Below are positions 18,126-25,922 of a stretch of 64,000 nt of DNA, piece after piece. The stretch is taken from contig JAUIFE010000014.1 in assembly GCA_030429565.1 (NCBI GenBank), positions 62,001 through 126,000 on the forward strand, given 5' to 3'. Numbering within the stretch: the stretch's first letter is position 1; each line of letters begins with the position of its first letter. The notes under the pieces were generated by a model, which saw nothing but the letters and a program-made list of their open reading frames with translations, had not been told where the DNA came from and made no database searches. The DNA is from Holophagae bacterium. Its GTDB lineage: Bacteria; Acidobacteriota; Holophagae; Acanthopleuribacterales; Acanthopleuribacteraceae. A program made the translations under genes and the position numbers.

Positions 18126-19145
18126 TTAGAGTACCTGTTGCCGCCCACGCCGACCGATCAAGAGAAAGAAGAAAAAAGGCGCGCCAACGAGCGAAGTGAT
18201 GACGCCTACCGGCAAACCCGATGGCTGCAGCACCAACCGTGCCGCCAAATCGCACCAAATCAAGAACAGGCCGCCGATTAAAGGCACGACCCATACCAAA
18301 CGACGATGGTCGCCACCCCACCACAGCCGGCACACGTGCGGTACGACCATCCCAATGAATCCGATTGGACCGGTCACACTGACGATGACGGCGACCAACA
18401 ACGAAACACCCGCCAGCAGCATTCGCTTGGTGTTTTTAACCGCCAAACCGCGTGCGTGTGCCATGTCGTCGCCCAAAAGCAGCAGGTTCAAACGCGGCGC
18501 CGCCACAACGAGGACAACCCAAAACAAGCCACAGGTAACCGCCAACAAGAGGGTTTCATCGTAGCCGACGACGGCAATGCCGCCCAGCAACCAGCGAATG
18601 ATGCGAAACGATTGGTAAAACGAGGCCATCGATTGCACCAACATCAACAAGCTTGAAAAGAAAAAGGAAACCGCCACGCCGGCGAGCAGCAAGACGTGCC
18701 GTTGATGGCCCAAACGGGTCGTACTGAAGCCGAGAATAAGGGCCGTGGCCACCGCCGCGCCCACCATGGCCCCCAAGGTGACACTCATGCCGGTACTGCC
18801 GGCCGCCATACCGCCCAGCACGATCGCCGTGGCGGCGCCACAGGCGGACCCACTGGAGACACCGAGCGTGTAGGGTGTGGCCAGGCTATTGAGAAATAAG
18901 GCTTGGAAAACTAGGCCGGCACTGGAGAGACCGGCACCCGCACAAAAGGCGACCAACACGCGCGGGACGCGTAGCTGCCAAAAAATGCGTGCCGCCACAC
19001 TTTCGCGCTGCCATAGGTCACCCCACTGCAGCTCGGCCACGCCAATCATAGCGGCCGTGGCAAAGGTAACCAGCGTGACGACGGCAAACGCCGCCGTGGT
19101 TACCACAACGGCGCTTGTGCCTCGCGCCTGGACGGGAACGTCCAT
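18126..19145 (-). CDS. FecCD-family ABC transporter permease (iron-siderophore/cobalamin type)
   Basis: This 339-residue polytopic membrane protein has about ten hydrophobic helices, as in BtuC/FecCD. Family landmarks are RVPRVLVAFCAGAGLSSAG near residue 60, GVSSGSACGA, the coupling-region pattern VTGPIGFIGMVVPHVCR, and the ending LPVGVITSLVGAPFFFFLL. The start follows GGAGG with a 5-nt spacer, and that ribosome binding site lies in the 13-nt gap after gmhA. The gene is therefore probably co-transcribed with gmhA. No ATPase, substrate-binding protein or TonB receptor is next to it, and the following gene is convergent, so it is an orphan permease in this window. The substrate class (siderophore, heme or B12) is undetermined. 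Confidence 0.9.
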   Translation of the reverse strand: MDVPVQARGTSAVVVTTAAFAVVTLVTFATAAMIGVAELQWGDLWQRESVAARIFWQLRVPRVLVAFCAGAGLSSAGLVFQALFLNSLATPYTLGVSSGSACGAATAIVLGGMAAGSTGMSVTLGAMVGAAVATALILGFSTTRLGHQRHVLLLAGVAVSFFFSSLLMLVQSMASFYQSFRIIRWLLGGIAVVGYDETLLLAVTCGLFWVVLVVAAPRLNLLLLGDDMAHARGLAVKNTKRMLLAGVSLLVAVIVSVTGPIGFIGMVVPHVCRLWWGGDHRRLVWVVPLIGGLFLIWCDLAARLVLQPSGLPVGVITSLVGAPFFFFLLIGRRGRQQVL

Positions 19146-19158
19146 GGCGACCTCCGCT

Positions 19159-19725
19159 TTATCCGTGATATTGATCGATCAAATCACACCAGGTATGCCA
19201 AATCCACTGCTGACCTTCTTGAATACGCGGTGTGTTGTCGGAGGGCACGACCAGGGCATAATCGGCCAGGGGCTTCATGCGCCCGCCGCCTTTGCCGACC
19301 AACGCCACCGTGGTGACACCGATATTCCGGGCAGAAGTCATGGCGCGCACCAGATTTTCGCTGTTCCCACTGGTGCTAATCGCAATAAAAACATCGCCTT
19401 CGCGGCCCAAACCCTCCACCTGACGGCTAAAAACTTGGTCGTAACCATAATCGTTACCGACCGCCGTCAGAATTGAGGTATCGGTGGTCAGAGCAATGGC
19501 CGCCAAAGAGCGTCGCTCGACCAAATAACGGCCGATCAGCTCGGCGGCAAAGTGTTGGGCGTCGGCGGCCGAACCACCGTTGCCGGCGACCAAAATTTTT
19601 CCGCCGTGTTGCAGGCGTTCCCAAAGAAGGCGGCCGATTGCCACCACTTCGGTCAAATAACCGTCGCGCAACTGCTGGAACAACGCAATGTGTTCTTCGA
19701 TGTCTTTGGTGAGTTTCGCTTCCAT
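19159..19725 (-). CDS. gmhA: phosphoheptose isomerase (SIS domain)
   Basis: GmhA converts sedoheptulose 7-phosphate to D-glycero-D-manno-heptose 7-phosphate, the first step of ADP-heptose synthesis for the LPS inner core. The 188-residue length is typical. SIS-fold motifs are GNGGSAADAQHFAAEL, STSGNSENL and the C-terminal EGQQWIWHTWCDLID with the metal/catalytic Glu and His. ATG 19725 has AAGGA five nt upstream; longer frames upstream lack family residues. Its presence supports a Gram-negative envelope. Other hep genes are not in the window. The downstream FecCD permease is only 13 nt away. Confidence 0.93.
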   Translation of the reverse strand: MEAKLTKDIEEHIALFQQLRDGYLTEVVAIGRLLWERLQHGGKILVAGNGGSAADAQHFAAELIGRYLVERRSLAAIALTTDTSILTAVGNDYGYDQVFSRQVEGLGREGDVFIAISTSGNSENLVRAMTSARNIGVTTVALVGKGGGRMKPLADYALVVPSDNTPRIQEGQQWIWHTWCDLIDQYHG

Positions 19726-20108
19726 GTCCGTCCTTACCTTTTGGTCCGACGCGCAGGCCGCGGGAAGCGGCGCGGGAGTCGAGACACTTATCTTCGACGT
19801 GGTGGGACCGCGCCGGTAAACAATCCCTCTATCATACATGCAAACCGGCGTCACCGGAGGTATGGCGCGTGAAGGGAAGAGTCGGCATGGAAAGGCAGAC
19901 ACCATCTTACACTTTTCGCCAACACTGATAAGTTTCCGCCAAACAATTCGCCAAATCCATGACGATGTCCCAAATCACAGCGCCCCCGGATGACGCGACC
20001 AACAGCAACACAAATCGATACGAATCAATCACTTAGAGAAGAAACCAAAAGTTGGCAACCGGCTTGCTAAAGACTACTCCGCGTGACAAACCCACACAGG
20101 AGGACACT
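19726..20108. other. gmhA-pspA divergent intergenic region
   Basis: This 383-nt stretch separates gmhA (-) from pspA (+). It contains the sigma-54 promoter at 20052-20069. Repeated CGCCAA words lie near 19916, 19937 and 19949 (TTCGCCAA, TCCGCCAA, TTCGCCAA). They could be activator sites for an enhancer-binding protein, but they are short and this is speculative. Confidence 0.4.
20052..20069 (+). promoter_or_regulatory. sigma-54 (-24/-12) promoter of the psp operon
   Basis: TTGGCAACCGGCTTGCTA has the invariant GG (20054-20055) and GC (20066-20067) separated by exactly 10 nt, with TTGGCA and TTGCT matching the RpoN consensus. The predicted start site is near 20079, 30 nt before the pspA ATG. 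Sigma-54 control of pspA is established in enterobacteria. Confidence 0.75.
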
Positions 20109-20834
20109 ATGGGTATTTTCTCTAGAATTAGCGAGATCGTTAATTCGAATGTCAATTCTATTTTAGAAAAAGCTGAAAACCCAGAAAAAATGGTAAAGCT
20201 TATGATTCACGAGATGGAAGACACCCTGACCGAAGTCAAATCTTCCGCTGCCGAGGTTGTCGCCGACCGTATTCGTATTGAACGCTCCCTCGAAACCGAA
20301 CGCAAACGCGTTTCCGACTGGCAGGGCAAAGCCAATCTCGCCCTTGACCGCCAACGCGATGATCTCGCCAAGGAAGCCTTGGAACAGAAACTCATCGCCG
20401 AAGGCAAAGTCCGCGAGTTAACCGAGCGCCACCGCGAAACCACCAGCCTGGCCGACCAATATCAAGTCGACATCGCCCGCCTCGAAGAAAAATTAGAAAC
20501 CGCGCGCAGCCGCCAGCGCCTCCTGATCGCCGGCCATCGCAGCGCTAAAAACCGCCGCGCCGTCGAGGAAAAAATCTACCGTATTAACAACACCGGCGCT
20601 TTTTCCAAATTTGAACAATACGAGAAACGCATTGACCGCTATCGCGCCGAAGCCGAGATTATGTCGATCAGCAACCAGAACCTCGAGAAGAAGTTTGCCG
20701 ACCTCGTTAAAAACGAAGCCGTCGAGCTGGAATTACAACGCATGAAGGAAGAACGCGGCCTGGCCGCTAAAAACCCCGACGCCATTGAGGCGCCCGCCAA
20801 AAAAGGCGCCGGCAAAACCGCCGCCGCGAGCTAA
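20109..20834 (+). CDS. pspA: phage shock protein A (PspA/IM30)
   Basis: PspA is a peripheral inner-membrane ESCRT-III-like protein that guards membrane integrity and, in enterobacteria, inhibits the sigma-54 activator PspF. The 241-residue product is almost entirely alpha-helical coiled coil. It starts MGIFSRISEIVNSNVNSIL, the amphipathic helix used for membrane binding, followed by the conserved ENPEKMVKLMIHEMEDTL. A short Ala/Lys/Pro tail ends the protein. The start is set by AGGAGG at 20098-20103. It heads an operon with PspB-like and PspC proteins and lies behind a sigma-54 promoter. No pspF gene is seen in the window. Confidence 0.95.
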   Translation: MGIFSRISEIVNSNVNSILEKAENPEKMVKLMIHEMEDTLTEVKSSAAEVVADRIRIERSLETERKRVSDWQGKANLALDRQRDDLAKEALEQKLIAEGKVRELTERHRETTSLADQYQVDIARLEEKLETARSRQRLLIAGHRSAKNRRAVEEKIYRINNTGAFSKFEQYEKRIDRYRAEAEIMSISNQNLEKKFADLVKNEAVELELQRMKEERGLAAKNPDAIEAPAKKGAGKTAAAS

Positions 20835-20945
20835 TTCCGCGAGCGCAAGACGCCTTGCGGCCGACCGGCCCAGACCGTTCGGCCCCTCCCACGCCACACT
20901 CGCCTTACTCGGCCGCAAGCGTTCCTTGCATTCCCACTCACCCAC

Positions 20946-20971
20946 GGGGTAGCGCGCACCCCATTTTTTTT
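20946..20971 (+). terminator. short terminator/attenuator between pspA and pspB
   Basis: GGGGT (20946-20950) and ACCCC (20958-20962) flank a 7-nt loop and are followed by A and eight T (20964-20971). The stem is only 5 bp, so it is probably leaky. That would give more pspA than pspB message. Confidence 0.55.
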
Positions 20972-20998
20972 GGCCCGGCCGGCCACTGGAGGTTCACC

Positions 20999-21271
20999 TT
21001 GGATGATTTAATCCCCATCTTCGTCTTATTCGTCACCCCCGTTTCACTCGCCTTAATCTTTCTCGGCTACCGCCTCGCCAACCGCGTCCTTGACCTACGC
21101 ATGGCCAAACTGAACGGCGAGACCCTTGAGGACCAAGACCTCGACCACGAACCCATCTCCCGCACCAGCGACCCGCGCCCCATCCAGGAACGCGCCAAAC
21201 GCCTGCAGGAACGCTTGTCTCACTTAGAGGAGATCCTGGCGCAGCCCACGCGCCAAGGAGAAAGATCATGA
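20999..21271 (+). CDS. pspB: PspB-like membrane protein
   Basis: The 90-residue protein has one N-terminal membrane helix (about 5-24, IPIFVLFVTPVSLALIFLGY) and a C-terminal coiled coil, ERAKRLQERLSHLEEIL. This is the arrangement and motif of PspB, which with PspC relays membrane stress to PspA/PspF. TTG 20999 is preceded by GGAGG (20988-20992, 6-nt spacer). No ATG is in frame nearby. It is somewhat longer than enterobacterial PspB because of an acidic insert between helix and coiled coil. Its stop overlaps the next start in ATGA. Confidence 0.78.
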   Translation: MDDLIPIFVLFVTPVSLALIFLGYRLANRVLDLRMAKLNGETLEDQDLDHEPISRTSDPRPIQERAKRLQERLSHLEEILAQPTRQGERS

Positions 21272-21498
21272 AAAAAGCGATTGAAATTGTCTGTATCGGT
21301 GCCGCCGTCATCGGTGTCATCTGGCTTTCCGGCTTGGTCCTCAAAGTCCTGACCGGTCTGCTGGGTTTGTTTGTCGGCATCGCCGCCTCACTGTTGCACT
21401 TCCTTTTAAGCAAAAGCGTTTTAACCCTGGCTGTTCTGGGTTTCATCGTCTATCTTTTGGTACATAAGCGTCACGATTACGACCACGTTCATCATTAA
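21268..21498 (+). CDS. small membrane protein within the psp operon
   Basis: The 76-residue protein has two long hydrophobic segments (about 6-24 and 30-63, the second possibly two passes) and a His-rich end, HKRHDYDHVHH. The start overlaps the pspB stop (ATGA), and AAGGAG lies just upstream inside pspB, so translation is coupled. I do not recognise the family. Its position suggests a membrane-stress role analogous to PspD or PspG, but no sequence motif proves that. The stop codon lies within the left arm of a terminator hairpin. Confidence 0.75.
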   Translation: MKKAIEIVCIGAAVIGVIWLSGLVLKVLTGLLGLFVGIAASLLHFLLSKSVLTLAVLGFIVYLLVHKRHDYDHVHH

Positions 21499-21546
21499 TC
21501 GCCGCCTCTTGCGGTTGGTGCGGTTTATGCCGCCGGCGATTTTTTT
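21497..21546 (+). terminator. intrinsic terminator between the small psp membrane gene and pspC
   Basis: AATCGCCG (21497-21504) pairs with CGGCGATT (21534-21541), with more GC pairing inside the loop. Seven T follow from 21540 to 21546. It begins at the stop codon of the preceding gene. pspC 110 nt later either depends on read-through or has its own promoter. Confidence 0.75.
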
Positions 21547-21653
21547 ATCCCGACCTCGGTGTCACCCATTGAGGCCAAAATTTGTTGCATTTTGACCAAA
21601 CCCAAATGGTGCGGTCCCCGTTCAAATGTAGGAGCTTTGAAGGAGTTGGAATT

Positions 21654-22121
21654 ATGGCTTATAGCACTTGCCGGCACAGTTTCATGGAAGGTAATTCAAA
21701 TCGACGCACCCGTTCGCGTCGCTATCAGGTTGGCGGACGACGCCTTATGTTTCGCGGACGCCCGCGCCCGATTCGCCGTAAACGCGTCGTCGCCGGTGTT
21801 TGCGGCGGTCTCGCCGAACACCTCGACGTCTCACCCCTTATGCTCCGTTTCGGATTTGTGTTGGCCTTTGCCTTCCCACCGCTCGGCGTTCTCGGTTTGC
21901 TGACCTACGTTTTTCTCACGTTGTGGATGCCGCCGCAACACGCTGTCTCCTACGACAGCCCTTTCGAAGATCCCGTTTCCTATGATTACCAACAGACGCC
22001 GGAAATTGCGCTCACCCAACTCGATGAGCAGTACGCTGATATCGAACGCCGCATTCAACAACTCGAAGACATCGTGACGTCGAAGGAATTCGATCTCAAG
22101 CGCAAATTCGAGAACCTGTAA
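21654..22121 (+). CDS. pspC: PspC-domain protein
   Basis: The 155-residue inner-membrane protein carries the PspC domain. A basic segment (about 20-47) is followed by VVAGVCGGLAEHLDVSPLML and a hydrophobic helix through about residue 93, ending LWMP. The C-terminal part has a coiled coil, DIERRIQQLEDIV, and a TSKEFDLKRKFENL end like that of enterobacterial PspC. ATG 21654 has AAGGAG at 21640-21645. The N-terminal 25 residues are extra compared with E. coli. PspC works with PspB as sensor or effector in the phage-shock system. Confidence 0.9.
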   Translation: MAYSTCRHSFMEGNSNRRTRSRRYQVGGRRLMFRGRPRPIRRKRVVAGVCGGLAEHLDVSPLMLRFGFVLAFAFPPLGVLGLLTYVFLTLWMPPQHAVSYDSPFEDPVSYDYQQTPEIALTQLDEQYADIERRIQQLEDIVTSKEFDLKRKFENL

Positions 22122-22164
22122 GCCTCGCAGGTCAATGCCGGTTCCAACTCATTTGGACTCGAAA

Positions 22165-22190
22165 CAAAGCCGCACCTTGGTGCGGCTTTG
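22165..22190. terminator. terminator-like hairpin after pspC
   Basis: CAAAGCCGCACC (22165-22176) and GGTGCGGCTTTG (22179-22190) are perfectly complementary, with AAA/TTT at the base. It lies between pspC (+) and a convergent small gene (-), so it probably terminates in both directions. Confidence 0.7.
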
Positions 22191-22214
22191 TGCGTTTAGG
22201 GCCGCCGATACGCG

Positions 22215-22517
22215 CTAAGACACCAAACGCCGGCCAAGATCGTCGTTGCGATCGGGGTGATACCAGGCGCGAAAACGCTCTAAATCGACAAAGTTCCGCT
22301 GCCACCAGCAAATCAAAGGTGCCCCACTTTGCTGCAACAAACCCAGCAAGTACCCTTCATCAGTCAACAGTATGCGCGCCAGGTCTTCGACCAGCATAAT
22401 CCCGTCCTCTTCCATCACGCGCTCGGCATCCCAGTTTTCATACTCGTCCTCGGTCAACAAAATCAGCCGAGGTTGATCATCACCGCTGAAACCGAGTTGC
22501 TCATTATCTCCCTTCAT
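22215..22517 (-). CDS. small acidic hypothetical protein
   Basis: The 100-residue soluble protein is rich in Asp and Glu in its first half (LTEDEYENWDAERVMEEDG) and in Trp and Arg near the end. ATG 22517 has a good GGGGAGGG ribosome binding site; residues further upstream are not supported. I recognise no domain. It is convergent with pspC and isolated from other genes. Confidence 0.6.
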   Translation of the reverse strand: MKGDNEQLGFSGDDQPRLILLTEDEYENWDAERVMEEDGIMLVEDLARILLTDEGYLLGLLQQSGAPLICWWQRNFVDLERFRAWYHPDRNDDLGRRLVS

Positions 22518-22983
22518 CGCTTCCCTCCCCTTGCGGCCGCCTGAGATCGGCCCAAAATGATGGATGCCGCGTTGCCCAACCGGCAACCTCGGCAAAATTC
22601 CGAATGGCACAGTCTCAGCTCAATTTACGGCTAAAATCGCGGGATTGGGGCGGACAAAAGCTCAGGGAATAGGGATAAATACTGGGGCCGGGCCGGTAAA
22701 TAAAACACGAGCGCAACAAAATACATCAGTTACGCGGGGTTTGGCCCCTTTTTTGACCTAAATAGCCGTTGGCAACCGCCGCGTCGCACGCTGGCCGCCG
22801 GCCCACCAAGCCAATCAACCTTATTTATTCCAGAATCTTACCACAACAGGTCTACCATCATCGCACCATCCTCAAAAGGATTCGCAGACCAGGTTCCCAA
22901 ACATTCTCGCGGCCTTTTTGCTTATAGTTAACAGGTCGCCTGGGTCTGCCCCCTAACTAACATAAAACCTGGAGCGCGCTGAC
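22518..22983. other. intergenic region, no gene
   Basis: This 466-nt stretch contains no frame with good start signals. A TATAGT at 22923-22928 could be a -10 element for the gene starting at 22984, but I found no matching -35. Confidence 0.4.
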
Positions 22984-23967
22984 GTGACGATCAAATCCTT
23001 ACTGATGTTTGTTGCGATCATCCAGGCCGTCATGATCGCTTATTTCTTAGGGCTGCATCACCAATCTTCGCAGGCGCCGAGCGTTGGCAAAGCACCGGCG
23101 TTGGTTGCCACCCTTGCCGACGAAGCCGCCGACCGCCATTACCGCGCCGGCATGCAGATGCTTGCCCAACAAGGCGCGCCCGCCGCCCGCGCCTTCTTTG
23201 AACAACACTATCGCCACAGCGGTCATCTCAAACTACTCTACGGTCTCGCCTGGACGCAATATATCCAACGCGAAAACGACGCCGCGCGACGCAATCTAAC
23301 CTACATCCTCGACCACCAGCCTCCACCCGAATTAGCAGCCCACTGCCACTATCTTGAAGGCTACATGGCGCTTAACGGCGCCCGCTACCACGAAGCGGTG
23401 AACGCCTTCCGCGCCGCCCACCTGCGTTACCAGCAAGCCGGCAAACAGGGCAACTTGTTCAAATGCGAGCTCGGCTTGGCCGGCGCGGCCGTGTTCCAGG
23501 CCCGCTACGACGACGCCGACAAACTGCTAAACATCGCTTTTAGCCGTACTGCCGACAACCACATCAAGCACCTCGGCCACTTTTATCATCTCAAGGCACG
23601 CGTCTGTTTTGGGCGCGGAAACATCGCCGCCGCACTCGCCTTCGCCGAGAAAGAACTCGCCGAATTCGAGCAGGTCGGTGATCTCATTAACACCGGCGTC
23701 GCCCATGGCGACATCGCTTTTTACCGTGCACTCCAAGGTGATTTTGCCGGCTGCATTGCCGCCAACCAACGCGCCGAAACCCTGCTCACCCAACAGGGCG
23801 CGACCGGAAAATTAGTCCAAACGCAACTCAACCGCCTGTTGATTGCCCAATGTCGCGGCGAAGCAACGCCGGATCTCGAGCAGGCGATCAGGCAACACAT
23901 CGAACGTCAAAACGATCAATACGCACAAGAACAACTCGACTTCCTCAAAACCTGGTCTTGCCCCTGA
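22984..23967 (+). CDS. membrane-anchored TPR-like protein
   Basis: The 327-residue protein starts with an uncleaved-looking signal anchor (about 5-24, LLMFVAIIQAVMIAYFLGL). The remaining chain is helical-hairpin repeats of TPR type, for example ARAFFEQHYRHSGHLKLLYGLA, YHEAVNAFRAAHLRYQQAG and YDDADKLLNIAF. It is probably exposed on the periplasmic side. The start is GTG 22984 with GGAG at 22971-22974. No enzymatic motif is present. A scaffold role is inferred only from the fold. Confidence 0.78.
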   Translation: MTIKSLLMFVAIIQAVMIAYFLGLHHQSSQAPSVGKAPALVATLADEAADRHYRAGMQMLAQQGAPAARAFFEQHYRHSGHLKLLYGLAWTQYIQRENDAARRNLTYILDHQPPPELAAHCHYLEGYMALNGARYHEAVNAFRAAHLRYQQAGKQGNLFKCELGLAGAAVFQARYDDADKLLNIAFSRTADNHIKHLGHFYHLKARVCFGRGNIAAALAFAEKELAEFEQVGDLINTGVAHGDIAFYRALQGDFAGCIAANQRAETLLTQQGATGKLVQTQLNRLLIAQCRGEATPDLEQAIRQHIERQNDQYAQEQLDFLKTWSCP

Positions 23968-24498
23968 TCACGAGCAACCTGATATTTTGGTTTTTCTCTA
24001 TGGAAAGACTTGACGCCCGCGTCTGTGACTGATGTGTTAGGGATTGCCTTCGCCCGCCCAGACGCCGACGACAGCCCGCGCCGTATTGGCCGCCCGCGAC
24101 GATTGCTACAACCACGCGGCCGTGTCACCTGCCTGCAAGCGTCATCGACGTCAGCGAGTGCAGGCCTCTCGCACTATACGCCGCCGACTCAATGCCGCCT
24201 CGGCTTGACCACCGAAACTCGGCGACGGCGCTAGCCGCGAGAGCTTCAACCAGTTCGCCCAAGTACGATCCGCGTTTGAAAACCAAGGCCTGGTACCCAA
24301 CGGACGGGACCGGTTACAAAAGCGCGGACGGCGCCCAAAGCCGATGATTCGTGCCGCGAGCACAGTACGTGGTGCGGGTTTCACGCGACAACGCTGCAGC
24401 CCGCCCGACCCAACGATTCCGCCGCGCGTCACACCCGCTTCGGCCCATGCGTCACCGTTGCCGGCGTCGCGCGGCGTGGTCGATTCATTGGAGGAACA
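23968..24498. other. intergenic region of low coding potential
   Basis: This 531-nt GC-rich stretch has several short frames in all directions, all rich in Arg and Pro and without start signals. I see no gene, no strong hairpin with a T run and no repeat. It could be a decayed gene or a long leader of the small gene at 24499. Confidence 0.4.
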
Positions 24499-24801
24499 TT
24501 GACTGATCTACAAGTACGCTTTCCAACCGTTTCACCTTCTGTTTTCCAACCACAAACCGCCGCGTCGCAACCCATCGCCGAAACCACCCGTTTCGACGAC
24601 AACGACGCGGTCAGCATCAGCGACGCGGCAACCACGCTCGCCGATAACGGCACAATCGGACCAAACCCCGATCCACCTGATATCGAAGGCTCGCAAAACT
24701 TGCGTGCGGATGCGCCACGTTATCCAACCGAGGTCGTCACGGGGTATACCGAACCAACGACAACCCCGTCCGACCCGGCCCGGATTTCGTTTTCAGTCTA
24801 A
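24499..24801 (+). CDS. small hypothetical protein, Thr/Pro/Asp-rich
   Basis: The 100-residue polar protein has no hydrophobic segment, is low in Lys, and is rich in Thr, Pro, Ala and Asp, so it is probably disordered. TTG 24499 follows GGAGG (24490-24494) at a short 4-nt spacing. I recognise no family. It overlaps by 4 nt, stop to stop, with the convergent gene at 24798. The ribosome binding site and frame are the only support, so it could be spurious. Confidence 0.45.
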   Translation: MTDLQVRFPTVSPSVFQPQTAASQPIAETTRFDDNDAVSISDAATTLADNGTIGPNPDPPDIEGSQNLRADAPRYPTEVVTGYTEPTTTPSDPARISFSV

Positions 24802-25733
24802 GGTGACATCGGCACGAAACCCAAAACCAAGTCAGGTTGTAGCGAGGCGGCCGGGGTAACGGACGGTGTTGGCAGCACCGTTTGAACCACACCCGAGCCC
24901 CGCGGCACACCCGACCCAGAGACCGCCGCCTGTGACGCGAGCAGTGTCGTGGAGACCCACGCCCGCGTATCCGGCGGCGGTTTTTCCTTTTCCCAAAACA
25001 GGTGACCCAAACTGAGCAAACCCAAAACCCAAATAACGGCCCAAGCAGCGAGAGGCATGGGCCGACGCAAAAAGGCGGGCCGGGTCATTGACCCGACAGA
25101 GTCGGATCGTGGGGTTTCCCCAACCTGCGCGGCAACCTCCGGTTGCGAAACCGTAACCGTCACGTGTAAACCTTGCGGCAACGCTGCGCCGACACGCCAA
25201 AGCGAACAACAAAGTCGCGTCGGTTCCGGTAAACAACGGCGCCAAGCCGAACTAGCCGACTTCTGATCGGCGGAGAGCGTCTCACCGTAATAAAACCGCC
25301 ACAGGCGGCACAGTAAGCGCCGCCGCAGCGACACCTCGGCCGCCTCGGCATGGCGACATGAGCGACGCGCAATCTCGGCCGCACTAACCCACCCCACCTC
25401 GGGCAAAACTTCTAAAACCAAGGCTATATCCAGTGCTGCTTGCAAGGTGTGGCGACCCACATGGCGTTGCCACACCGCGCCGGCGTAAGCAGGCACGCGG
25501 CGACCGTTGCCGGCACGCACAAAGCCGCTTTCCGGCGAACCGCGATAACCGCTAAAACTGTTGGAGCGGGCAAATTGAGATAGGGAATCACGCAAACGCG
25601 TGTAGTGACGCGGCACCGCGTTGGCCGCGACATCACTGCAGCTATACAGCCGATCAGGATTCAGACACAACACCAAAAATGCGGTTTGAAGCTGAACCTT
25701 GGGCCCTATCTTGGGAGCCTCGTGTGGGGTCAT
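24798..25733 (-). CDS. hypothetical protein with one C-terminal membrane segment
   Basis: The protein of about 311 residues has an Arg-rich, Cys-containing helical N-terminal region (about 1-190). One membrane helix follows at about 217-240 (LAAWAVIWVLGLLSLGHLFW), then a Ser/Thr/Pro/Val-rich tail of about 70 residues that would lie outside the cytosol. The arrangement resembles membrane-bound regulatory proteins, but I cannot assign a family. I chose ATG 25733; a TTG seven codons upstream is also possible. It overlaps the stop of the convergent small gene. Confidence 0.55.
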   Translation of the reverse strand: MTPHEAPKIGPKVQLQTAFLVLCLNPDRLYSCSDVAANAVPRHYTRLRDSLSQFARSNSFSGYRGSPESGFVRAGNGRRVPAYAGAVWQRHVGRHTLQAALDIALVLEVLPEVGWVSAAEIARRSCRHAEAAEVSLRRRLLCRLWRFYYGETLSADQKSASSAWRRCLPEPTRLCCSLWRVGAALPQGLHVTVTVSQPEVAAQVGETPRSDSVGSMTRPAFLRRPMPLAAWAVIWVLGLLSLGHLFWEKEKPPPDTRAWVSTTLLASQAAVSGSGVPRGSGVVQTVLPTPSVTPAASLQPDLVLGFVPMSP

Positions 25734-25922
25734 AAACAACCTGCGCCCGTTCAATGAGTGACGAGACTATTGTAAAGCCGAGCTCAGGCGAAAGGCTATG
25801 TGGCGACCACGGAGTTATCGGTCAGATTTTTTACGAGCAAATAACCTAGTGCGGCGGGCGCCGCAACGAAATGTCCCGACGCCCGCCTACTACATTATAT
25901 ATGGGCACTCAAAAGCACGCGC

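Noticed and set aside
24010..24432. Overlapping short frames on both strands
   Set aside because: All are Arg/Pro-rich, lack start signals and conflict with each other. No family is recognised.
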